Shown here one piece after another: positions 40,359 through 50,496 of a DNA stretch of 64,000 bases. The stretch comes from Thamnaconus septentrionalis (taxonomy: Eukaryota > Chordata > Actinopteri > Tetraodontiformes > Monacanthidae). The DNA lies in the NCBI GenBank assembly GCA_009823395.1, contig CM020502.1, positions 20,473,944 to 20,537,943 on the forward strand. The letters are read 5' to 3'. The first letter of the stretch is position 1. Each line of letters begins with the position of its first letter. Below the pieces are notes generated by a model. It had not been told where the DNA came from. It made no database searches and was given only the letters and a program-made list of their open reading frames with translations. A program made the position numbers and the translations under genes.

Positions 40359-40990
40359 GCTGTGTCTCAATTCAGGGTCTGCCCCCTTCAGGCCGAGTGT
40401 CCTCCGTCTGAAGGAAGCGTTCTTCGAGTACCCAGCCTAGAAGGACGGACCAAACCCTGCCTCCCCGGCAACCACTCGGGACGGTCTAGCCTTCGGCGCA
40501 TTTCCTCGTTTCGTCACCGCCGTTCCCTCCGGCTGGCCAACCGCGGAAGTGACGTTTTTATAGTATCACGCTAACCATTGGTTAGCCATCTAACGATGCC
40601 GTTGGATGATCAAATAAGTAAAATCCTACGTTAAAAACTGGATACTTTATGTGAAACTTCAATACTTAAATTTATACGTTGTGTCTTTGCCAGAACATGC
40701 CGCTAATTTCAGCTGACTTTCCAGGATCCTATGATGCTTTGCAGCAGCACGCAAAGCATCATGGGATACATAAGTACGCGAAGGATAGTAGCGGTGAATC
40801 CTTGGAATCGGCTAAAACAAGTGCGTATTTCCGAGTACGCATTTTGAGTGTCCTAAGCACCCTTTTGATAATAAAAGTTTATTATTATTATTATTATTTT
40901 GAATTGGGACAAGCCTTCGCGCAGTGCTATGACGCAACTTCCTTTCAAAATGCGTACTTCAAGGATGCAGACCCTGAATTGAGACACAGC
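40359..40990. mobile_element. Non-autonomous DNA transposon with perfect 24-bp terminal inverted repeats
   Basis: 40359-40382 and 40967-40990 are exact reverse complements over 24 bases (core CTGTGTCTCAATTCAGGG). The 632-bp interior has no transposase ORF but carries a second inverted pair (GATGCTTTGC / GCAAAGCATC near 40733 and 40755) and an (ATT)n tract at 40878-40896. Ends of the type TCTCAATTCAGGG are abundant in fish genomes. No clear target-site duplication is visible, so superfamily is left open. Confidence 0.75.
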
Positions 40991-41856
40991 AATGGTCTCC
41001 CTCGCCTCTTTGTGAGCCACTGAAACACAGATTGTGGTGTGGTGAAAACCCCAGTCGATCAGCAGCGGGTTTTCAAAACACTCACACCTGCAGTAAGTCT
41101 GTTAAAAGAAAAAGGGCAAATAAGAACCTGTAAAAGGTGCAATTTGTGAACGTTTTGCGATCTAATTTTTTAGACGGCATCTACGTTTTTTTTTTCCCAT
41201 CGCATTTTTCATCGCTTTGCAGGAAAAAAAGAGAAGCTTCAACGTTTTGCTGGAACCTTCAAAATTTTGCTCATTTCTCTCTCGATATTCGCACCACCCA
41301 GGGCTCTGACTCTGACCCGTTAGCTTTGCACACTCGCGCAGAGCCCAATGGAAGATGGGTACGCATGGGTGGAAGGCAGCTGTATTTGCAGCTGCCAACA
41401 ACCTGAAAAACAAAAAAAAACAAAAAAATACAGAAACACAAAACAGCAAAAAACATTAAAAAAAAAAAAACCGTCGTGTACGAGGGCTGCGTGGCTAAAT
41501 TCAAGCCCTGTTTTGTTCACATCATGTTAAAGAGCACATGGCAGGAAGTGAGAGGAGGAGTAGGAGGATGAGGAGGAAAGAGAGGAAGGAGGGCGAGCGG
41601 CAGAGGAGGAGGAAGAGGAGAGAGAGGCGAGGAGATAAGATGAAAGGAGAGGAGAGCTACAGCTGCTCCTGAGATCCTGTTAGCGCACAGCCAGGAGAAA
41701 GTCTGCAACACAAACACACGCACAAACACAACCAGAGGCACACACACACACACACACACAACGATCACACACATTTTCATGCGAGCGCAGGGACCAAATT
41801 TACCATCGACGAGCGGCACGTAGGCATGGCTCATTGCTCTTTAGTGGTGTGTACAG

Positions 41857-41858
<2 letters not shown>

Positions 41859-41921
<63 letters not shown>
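41859..41921. repeat. (CA)n microsatellite, about 31 units
   Basis: Uninterrupted CA run. Confidence 0.97.
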
Positions 41922-41922
<1 letters not shown>

Positions 41923-42093
41923 CCACATCCACACAAACATCTCCAATGTCCTCCAGCTCTGTGCGATTTAGCAGCACAACCACAAACGGCGCAGGTGCGA
42001 ACAAAGACTTGGAGCTCCAGTCGCTCTGGCTCCCATGTCGACCCCGGAGAGAAGGAGCTTCGGGTGGGGGGCCCAGTTCTGTCATACGGCCCA

Positions 42094-42095
<2 letters not shown>

Positions 42096-42132
<37 letters not shown>
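42096..42132. repeat. (CA)n microsatellite
   Basis: About 18 CA units, 175 bp after the previous tract. Confidence 0.95.
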
Positions 42133-42137
<5 letters not shown>

Positions 42138-43187
42138 AACATCACAATTCTTCCTCACTTCAAACTGGCATTGCTGTGTGTAAATACGCACAGATTTTGT
42201 TTCACAAAAAACACTCTTGGAAGATTGTTGGTCCTTTTAGTGCAGGAAGCTTGAATAATCAGCCATATATGAAATAATAGACGTGTCATTGCATAGAAGC
42301 GGAGGGATTGACTCACTAAATGTCAGGCTCGGAATGCTGTTACAAATCAATCATTATTTTAGCGTTAGTTTAGGCTAGCCGATTGGATTTGTCTAGAACA
42401 ACAGCGACATGATCATTATCAAAACCTGGAATTAAATATGTTTTCAACACCAAAGCAGACCCCCAGCTAGCAACCATGAAGTAGGCCAGGCCCACTACAA
42501 ACACCAAAGCAGAAATCAAGCAAGTGACTCCTTCCGGTGTTAAAGGCAGAGCATAAATGAATAGACAGCCGTGCTCAATCGTGATTTCAAAGTCCATGTT
42601 GCAAAATGTGAGGCTGACCTTCAGAGGTGCAGGGATGCTTTTTGAGCAGCTCTGGGCGGAAGACAAATGGTATAGTCTGGTTTGTGTATTCAGATCTGAC
42701 GGCACCAAACCGGAAATTAAATACGCACATCATTCGATGCGATTCAAAATACAGCAAAAAGCGCAAGCTTCATAAGAGGGGTTTTTCTATTAATCACGTC
42801 ACATCCCTAACTTTGGGTTGCAGTGACACATAACACACAATCATTCGTGTGGAAATACAGAGCTTTTCAGGGCTTGATGTATGTGGTCATGAGATGTTGC
42901 ACAATAACAAACAAGCATCAATAACAAAACTTCTCATGAACTCATTTGCCTCCAAATGACAGAGTGGTAATCACAACTATAACAGCAACGCAACCCATCA
43001 AGGCAGCTCCATCACTGACTTCAACTCTTAAAACTTTCTCAGTACCACAATTCTTGCCAGTAAAAACAATTTATCACTTTCTTTTAAGTGCCTTACCAGG
43101 TGTGGCGGCAGACTGATGAACAAAACCCGGAACCCAGCCAAAATGTGGAGAATGGACCCAAAACAATCCAACAGGACAATCTGGCAG

Positions 43188-43270
43188 AGTGGAGGTGACG
43201 CAGGTGAAATTAATCAAGGTAATTAGACAACAGAGGGAACCGAAACAGAGACAGGAAGTCACTCCAGAAG
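43188..43270 (+). repeat. Dispersed repeat copy (pair with 45262-45340)
   Basis: Shares with 45262-45340 the ordered words GGAGGTG, GCAGGTGAA, TAATCAAGGT, ACAGAGG, GACAGGAAGTC and CTCCAGA over about 80 bp in the same orientation. It is non-coding; the class of element is not known to me. Confidence 0.55.
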
Positions 43271-44741
43271 GGTACCTTCAAAATAATAGTACTAGTAATA
43301 CTTTTTTTTTTTCATTTCTAACAGAGGAGTTCACTCACAGGCTAAAGACAACACGTTGCTGAAGTGATTTGCATATGTGGTGCCTCGAATCGCTTCACCG
43401 GCACTGGCTCCAAATGACATCACGATATTTTGTACATTGGCTTCGTTATATGACTTCTAGTGTTTGTACTTTGTAACAGCGTCATTTCTTGCTTGTATTT
43501 CGCGTCATTTTTCTTCTGCTTCTCATTTTTAGCCGGATCTCAGAGCGCAGTGTGACTGTTGCAGCCCGGACGCTAAAAGTGAAGCGCAGCAACACTGGCT
43601 GCGCCCCCCCTCCCCGGAGAGGCCAAGCAATAATGAAAACGTATGATGCCAGTTCGGGGAGTAATGTGCAGGGAGTGGCTCCACACATCCGTCTGTCGGC
43701 GCTCGTCCTCCGCTCTTGGACTTTGTCCGAGATGACACTGCCCCCTGCTGGGCCGTGGTGGTGCGGCAGCTGTGACCGAGCTGCTGGTGTCCGGACTCGA
43801 CTCAAAGAATCCTGGGCGGAAATGCACGGTGAAGTCAGTTATGATGTGACCCAGCCGTCACTAAAAGACTTAATTCTGAAGTTATCTAATGATTGTTTCA
43901 TGGAGTTCTTTTTTTTTAAAAGGTAGGCTTTCTGCCAAAGTAGCTCCAGTTCTGGCTTTTCTAAAAGAAAAAAGAAAAAATTGGGGCGGCAGCAATTGGA
44001 AAAATGAAACAGAAGTGAGTCTTCAAAACCGGAAATTATAAAATTAAATGAAATCTGTTTGCTTGCTCATCGGCGTGACTAGGCGTTTATTGACAGAGCT
44101 AAGTACCTCGAGGTAATTGAACTTGTTTTCTCAAGTTCGGTTAATTTCACAGTTGGTTTCACGCGCGGGGAAAAACCGCAAGACGACTTTTGAGGCAAAG
44201 TCGAATGAGTCCCCAAAATATTTGCGGCACTCCTTTGCTTTTGCCATTTTTTTCCCACAGTCAATTAGTTGACAGAGATAGGGTTTTTCCTTTGTTTCCA
44301 GGAAAATCGCCAATCATTTGTGTAGTGGATTTTCGAGGGTTTTTTTTTTTTTTGTTCAGTTTTTTTGGCTCAGAGCGATCACAGACTTTCTCTCGTCATA
44401 TCAAATCGCTGAAAACCTCCCTGGCCAGGAGCCGATCTGCACTGATGTGGAATCGCATCAATGCAGGGACACATTTCGGTGATGCGCCGCGAGTTTCCTT
44501 TCCATCAGCAGAGCGGCTCAAATCACCCACATTACATGCGGTTCCACAATCAGGTCTGATGCTGCAGACGGCTCGGGTGAAGAAAAAAAAAAAGAAGGAA
44601 AAATTACCTGGTGCGTGTGTGTGTGCGTGTGTGTGTGCTCACACCCTCGTGGGGCTGTGACCTCTCCCCCTTTTTCAGCATCAAGACAAAATGGAAACGG
44701 CCGTGCATATTACCCCGACGTGTGCCCCCTTGTATCCCACA

Positions 44742-44742
44742 T

Positions 44743-44775
<33 letters not shown>
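44742..44775. repeat. (CA)n microsatellite
   Basis: About 16 CA units. Confidence 0.95.
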
Positions 44776-44778
<3 letters not shown>

Positions 44779-45261
44779 CAAGACGTATAAAGTCAAAAAA
44801 AGAGAGAAGTGAGAAGGGAAGTGTTGCTATGGAAACAGCTCCGACAAATGTAATTGTCTCCCTCCACCTTTGCAGGTCAAGTCAGCGGGCACCTCGGCTC
44901 CTTAATCGCTGGGTCTCCATCCAGCCACTGGCTCTGTGACAGTACAATGGCTTCCTTTTCAGTCACGAGTTAGGGAACCTAACGCATCGCGAACCTGCGT
45001 GTGTGTGTTTGTGTGTGAGAATGAGTGTGTGTGTTAGTTTGCTGCATCTTTACGCCAGTGGAGAGAAGCGGCAGACAGACACAGATACCGTCAGTTATTT
45101 TTGGAGCCCGGGGAAATATTGTCACCGTTGTCATCCATCCGGCACCAGACAGGTTCACTTGGCTTCCCTCAAACAACCTCCCGAATGCTGTTCAGTTGTT
45201 GCTCTGCAGGCGTTTTCTTTTTTTCTTCTTCTTCTTTTATTTTTTCCCCCAAAGCAACAGG

Positions 45262-45340
45262 GAGCGGAGGTGGTGCAGGTGAAGCTAATCAAGGTGATTA
45301 CAGAACAGAGGGGGGACAGCGACAGGAAGTCGCTCCAGAG
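45262..45340 (+). repeat. Dispersed repeat copy (pair with 43188-43270)
   Basis: Second copy of the roughly 80-bp sequence 2.1 kb upstream, diverged by scattered substitutions. It follows a T/C-rich tract. Confidence 0.55.
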
Positions 45341-46004
45341 GGAGAACTTGATGAAACTGAGGGTGATTTATACACCTGGGCTGTTTTTGAACAGACCGAG
45401 TTGAGAAGTGGGTCGGAGAAGAGGGAATGATTTCTGGTCCACTTCAGATCTGAACCGGCCCCAGAGCACTTTGTGTTCATGAACACGTATGATGTGTCTG
45501 CACCCCGGATTGGAAGAGACCCCTTTTCCCAGAGTTCATTTTGGAGCATCCACATATGTGCTGGAACCACGATGCCCAAGCAAGCGGTCTGACTCACTGA
45601 GTCACTTCAGGGGCCACAACAACTGAAAAAGTATCACTGAAGCTCTGGAGGCTGAAACAACAACTCAGAAAGTCCACTGAAGAATGACTGACAGCTGGAG
45701 CTTGTCTAGGATAGGATTGGATGGGCAGATGTTTTCTGTGTTTTGTTTTGTTTTGGGGAGGGTGTCAAGTTCTGGCCATTTTCAGGTCTTTATTTTCTTC
45801 CCTCCCTGCAGTGAAGAGCAGCCACACAGGATTAATTATCCAAAAAAAGAACCAACACAAACAAACAAAGTGAATCTCAAACAGCCTCCTGTTGCATTAA
45901 AAAGTGGCTTTTTCTTCAAAAAAAAAAAAACATTCAGTTTTATTCAACACAAAAAAAAGTGAGAAAAACAATTGAACGTCGCAGATATTCAAGTTTGGCT
46001 TAAA

Positions 46005-46036
46005 AGGCTTAACGGGCCGCATCTGGCCCATGCCTG
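46005..46036. mobile_element. Short hAT-like fragment
   Basis: GGCTTAACGGGCCGCATCTG followed by GCCCATGCCTG is a recognisable terminal piece of the same kind of repeat as 52905-53170. Confidence 0.35.
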
Positions 46037-46642
46037 CTCTATCGTCAGTCCTGGCCCCTCACAAAGAGAAGCTCAACATTCCCTTGAAAACCTTTTCTGT
46101 TGGTTTGTTTTCAGAGAAATGTATGAAATCCACCCATCCATCGTTTTGCTATCAGCACTTACAACTGGAAATGACACCAAAATCCGTCGTGTGGGGCTGT
46201 CGGAAGCGTTGGTGTGTCTTGTCGGCGGAGCGCCCGCCAGCCTTCCAGGGGCGGCAGTTTAACACAAATGAACGGCTTCAAAGCGGAACTTGCTGTGATC
46301 ACGCATGCAGAACCCCAGATGAGAGCGAGCTGCGAGCGAGCGGGTGAGAAAGCGAGCAAGCGAGCGAGCTGCGAGCAGGAGGGAGATGCGAGATAATAAG
46401 GCTCCATTATGAGAACGTCGTCGCCCCCTGTCTGTTGACGCGCGCTCGGCTCTGATCAATTCAAAGGGAAACAATGGAGGCAATAAGCAGAAACCGTCTC
46501 GGGTGAGTTCTGCTGATGTTTGTGTTTTGTGTCTCGCGGCGGGTCCAAACAGTGAGCAACAGCAAACATCAGTTTCATCAGCGGTGACCGGAGCACGAAG
46601 AACATCCAACACGCTTCACATCACACGTTCTCTCAGTGGTGG

Positions 46643-47158
46643 AGTTGCCAACCGTCCCTTGAATACAGAATTGTCCCGTGTTTGACAATGAAATGGTGCG
46701 TCCTGTTTAGAATCGATACGAGACGGGGTCTGTCCTTTATCTCTGAGTTGTCTTGAACGTACATTTATTTTCGATGCAAACTCACGTTCGTTTCCATTGA
46801 GTTTGCGTTGAAAACCGTAAGCAATACCATTGCGCAACCCACGCACAACAACTGCGTACTGGCTGCGTAGAGTAGGCCATGAATCAGGATCGCTTGTTCT
46901 TTTCAGCTTTATTTATTGAATTATTGATTGTTGTGTAAAAATATGTTCAATTGAGAGATTTCAATACAATTTAAACATTCAGCTTATTGCTAATGTCTGT
47001 TAGTACCAAAGCAGTTCAAACTATGTGAACCATTTACTTTATTGAAAACCTATTTTAAGTTATTATTTACCACCATTGGCGAGGCATTGGCCTGTGATGG
47101 CCAGGGCCCTGAGTACTGCAGGAGGCCTCCTTTATTTTTCTGAATGCGAGTTGGCAAC
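46643..47158. mobile_element. hAT-like non-autonomous element with GTTGCCAAC ends
   Basis: GTTGCCAACCGTCCC at the left and GAGTTGGCAAC at the right are inverted. The left part (AATTGTCCCGTGTTTGA, GTCCTGTTT) is typical of a common fish hAT-like family. CAGTGG occurs just outside each end and may be a degraded target duplication. It is non-coding. Confidence 0.55.
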
Positions 47159-47499
47159 ACGATTCAGTGGGGAACCAGAAAGAGGATAAGGGACACAAAA
47201 GATTCTTTTGTTGTATATTCTTTATTTTCCCACTCTCTGATTACTCCGACGCAGACTTCAGTATTTTTCTTTTCTTCAGATTTTTCCACACAGCTGCCAA
47301 CGAAATGGATTGCCAAGTTTCTGCACTTAGCCGTGACCGTGCAAAGGCAGCGAGAGTCGAGAGCGAACCAAGAGAAACAGCTCTGAACCCAGTTGAAGAA
47401 TAAAACTTCACACCCAGCAGCAGAAACAGGAAGGCACTAATCAACCCGGTATCGATTCCCATTTTAAATAAAGCCTTGAATGCTTATTGAGGGCGTGGC

Positions 47500-49274
47500 C
47501 TGATGAAACTGGTGGCGACCGCAGCACTTTGTTATTTAATCCATTTTGTTCTTTTTAAGCTAATTTACGCTAAAATGTGCTCCAGCGTGGACTGCTGACA
47601 TCAGGGTGTCAAACAGCAGGTTGTTGCCCATGAAGAAAACATCAGCACGTTCAACTGGATTTTTAGAACGATTAAAAATTGATCATTACTCTAAAAAAAG
47701 CTCAGGTCAAAGCTGTTTCTCCGGCACCGAGGCTCACCTCCGCCCTGACGACTGCCCTTCCACGTCGTCACGCACACTTCAAGTTCGCTGAAGTCGTGGA
47801 GCTTCGTTCCAACTGAACCAAAAAAACCCAAAACAAATCAAAAACAGCTCACTGCTGGTACACGAGACTGAAGCCTGCCAGGAAGACAGACTGGCACATA
47901 TATATATAAAAAAAAAATCTTTTGAGCCCTGCAGAGGAGACGAGAACATTTACATCTTTACCGACAGACAAGGATGACAATGAAGAGATACACAAAATAA
48001 AAAGAAGAGAAATCTTTTTTTCTTTTGCTTTTTTTTTTTTTTTTTTGAGCATGGGAATGAGCTCGACTCTGATAATAAATCTGCACCCGAGTCTCAAACT
48101 GCTCAGTTCGTCCCTGTACATTGTTACTGCGGCGGTCGCGACCTTCTGCGAGAAGAAGGTCACGCCGCTCCCTGTTGATATGTCGCTCAGTGAAAACTGC
48201 CTGTGGAACCTCAGAGTGAGTTGATTTGCATTGAAGGTTGTTTGCGGATGTGTAACCGAACGTATGGCTAAAGACTGGACTTTGACAAAAAAAAAATAGA
48301 GAAAACGTTCAACAATCAGGTGAGGCCTCAATGCGCGAGGAGCATTGGCTTAAAGGAACAATTCGCCCCCAAAAAAAAAAACAAAAGAGAGAGAAATGAT
48401 TATACAAAATGTAAAAATTTTGCAGGTTGAAGATGAAGATAATAAGATTAAAAGTCAGGAAATAAATGAAAACCTTGACATGCGAGTGGAAACCACCGCT
48501 CGGGGGTTGGAGGGTGGGGTGGGGTGTGGTGGTGTGTGGGGTGGGGGGGGTAATGCTTTGCTAAAACTGCGACGGGAAGCGTTTGAAGAAGTTGTCCACA
48601 GACTCCCCGCCATCAGTCCGACTCCACACGTTTCATTCGGGGTGAACTGTTCCTTTAAGTGTGCAATTACGTGAGTTTATGAGTTATTTGTTTTTTTTGG
48701 ATGATGGCCAACAAAGAATGACAACTTCAACCCCCAGTAGACTGAAGAGTCCGGGGTGAGACAGTGGCGTGAACACACCTCCGCCCGTGCCCTCACCTTC
48801 TGATGTGAACACCTGAGAGTCACAGCGGTCGGAGGGCAGTCCAGCAGCGAGGAAATTAGGAGAAGCTCCGGCTCCGTGTTCCGCTCTGCCGGGGGGACAG
48901 GAAGCCGCCGGGTGGTCGCAGGAAGTGCGAGGAGCGCCCGCTGCGGCCCCACCGTCCATCGTCGCTTTGGTCCACTTTTTCAGAAGCAGGGGAAAACTTT
49001 TAACGGCGGGAGACGCGTGAGATTTGGAGGGTGCGTCCCTCCCGCGACGCCACCCGCAGGAAGCCTTGGGAGGCGCGGCGTCATTATGCTGGTGGACAGA
49101 GAGCCGCTTTCAAAATAAAAGGTCTCTGCTGCGTCTCTCTGTAGCAGTCCGGTTTTCAGTGGAAAGACTTTGGGTGGAGTGGAAGGGTACAAACAGAGGG
49201 TGATTTTTTTTTTTTTTTTGAAAAGTTTTTTTTTCTTTTAAAAAGAAGAAGCGGTGACCTCGACGTTCCAGGGC
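47500..49274 (-). other. tcf19: Probable tcf19 3' UTR and flank
   Basis: Sequence following the tcf19 stop, with no clear AATAAA on the minus strand until about 47.22 kb (plus-strand TTTATT) and an ATTAAA-type signal near 47.53 kb. It contains T-runs (49206-49219, 48029-48046), a TTAA-flanked MITE (48350-48658) and a G-rich stretch. The 3' end is not fixed by the sequence. Confidence 0.3.
48350..48658. mobile_element. TTAA-flanked MITE
   Basis: The left end is TTAAAGGAACAATTCGCCCC and the right end, reverse-complemented, is TTAAAGGAACAGTTCACCCC. Both termini carry TTAA, as for elements that target TTAA (piggyBac or Kolobok-like). The 309-bp interior is non-coding and includes a G-rich stretch (48506-48551). 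It lies about 620 bp downstream of the tcf19 stop and may be transcribed in its 3' UTR. Confidence 0.75.
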
Positions 49275-49638
49275 TCAGCGGCAGCCGCAGTGGAAGTCGG
49301 CGTTGGGGTCCTTCAGCAGCTTCTTGCGGTCCACGTGCAGGCAGTCCAGGTGGTACCAGGCGTCGCACACGTCGCACTGGATCCACTGCACCGTGTCCTG
49401 CTGGGGCAGGCGGCAGCGGAGGGCCGCGCACGGCTCCACCGCCCCGGCCGCCGCCGCAGCCTCCTCCTCCTCCTCATCGTCCTCGTCGGAGGAGGAGGAG
49501 GAGTCCGAGGAGGAGCCCGAGGAGGAGTCCGAGGAGGAGGAGGCGGAGGAGGTGGAGGAAGAAGAGGAGGAGGAGGGGGAAGGCAGCGAGTGGCGCGGGG
49601 GGGCCGGGTGCTTGCGGGGGCGGCCTCGTCGCTTGCTG
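49275..49638 (-). CDS. tcf19: tcf19 last coding exon (AT-hook-like motif, Ser/acidic tract, PHD finger)
   Basis: Residues 449-569. In order: [12 protein letters not shown] (AT-hook-like), a Ser/Pro/Thr run (about 465-500), an acidic run [10 protein letters not shown], an Ala run, then the PHD finger at 519-569. Zinc ligands are C-x4-C (CAALRC), C-x2-C (QCDVC), H-x2-C (YHLDC) and the final C-x-C (HCGC). The Trp/Tyr residues of [13 protein letters not shown] suit the aromatic histone-binding surface. The protein stops one residue after the last cysteine; mammalian TCF19 has C-x2-C followed by a short tail. The acceptor is a tandem NAGNAG, so the start may be 49638 or 49635. Confidence 0.93.
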
Positions 49639-50424
49639 CTGGGACGGAGGGAGAAGAGAAGGAATGACAACTCTGGAGGCCTCGCCCATGCACAAACAAA
49701 CACCTCTTGGTATTAACTAGACAGGCACGGATACTGATACAAGTGTCAGGTATCCATACCGGGGTCGAGTACTCGACTTTTACTTGAAAAATGTCCCGTA
49801 ATGCTGCTCAATTGCCCACAGGGAACTAATAAACTTTTTTTTTTATTTATTTAAATCTGAATTAAAATAAAACAATATAGTGGAGATAAAGGAAATTATT
49901 TCCACTGTCATATTCAAACGAAAGATGATATTTATTTGACTTAAGTTACATGCAAACATTTTTGTGTTTGTGCAGGGCAAATTTACTTCTGACTTGAGAG
50001 GAGGCGCAGCTCTTCCTCTTTACCAAACAAATGCTTCTTCAAGTTCGGCACTCCTGCATCTCCTTTGTCATCATTGAGATAAGGCTGGAAAGGGCTGCTA
50101 CAGTTTCTGCTGTGCACTTGACATTTCCTCAGTGTGGGACTGATGCTTATCATCAGAAAAGCGAACCAGTTCCTCCGCTTAATATTGGCCACGGCAAAAC
50201 GTCTTATCAAACCCAGCCCACCTTTTTCCAGGCGACAAACACAAACCTCACAGAGGGAAATGTTTTTATTATCCATTATCCATCTATAATTTATTCATCG
50301 TCAGAAAACATCTTTGATTTTCCTTTTCTTTGACCTTTCATCTCCTTCACTAACTTCAACCTACTGCTGTTTGTTTGCATTGCATTCATATGTTATAATC
50401 CGGTATATATACCTACACACACAC

Positions 50425-50496
<72 letters not shown>

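Larger units (their letters stand above)
40991..46642. other. Intergenic with (CA)n tracts and repeats, no gene recognised
   Basis: Contains the microsatellites and dispersed repeat pair listed. 41540-41660 is GA-rich. 43540-43830 is GC-richer but its frames have no domain. 46325-46390 has a (GCGA)n-like short repeat. Confidence 0.35.

Noticed and set aside
41129..41160. Resemblance to a fish repeat end (AAAGGTGCAATTTGTGAACG)
   Set aside because: Only about 20 bases match by eye and no opposite end was found.
42370..42708. 112-codon minus-strand frame with a hydrophobic segment
   Set aside because: Single hydrophobic stretch, no family recognised, no splice signals or codon bias.
49254..49716. 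Open frames on the plus strand and in other minus-strand frames over the last tcf19 exon
   Set aside because: Shadows of the GC-rich, triplet-repetitive PHD exon; the zinc-ligand frame on the minus strand is the real one.
49983..50276. 97-codon minus-strand frame inside a tcf19 intron
   Set aside because: Not in phase with the gene, no domain; it lies in AT-rich intronic sequence.
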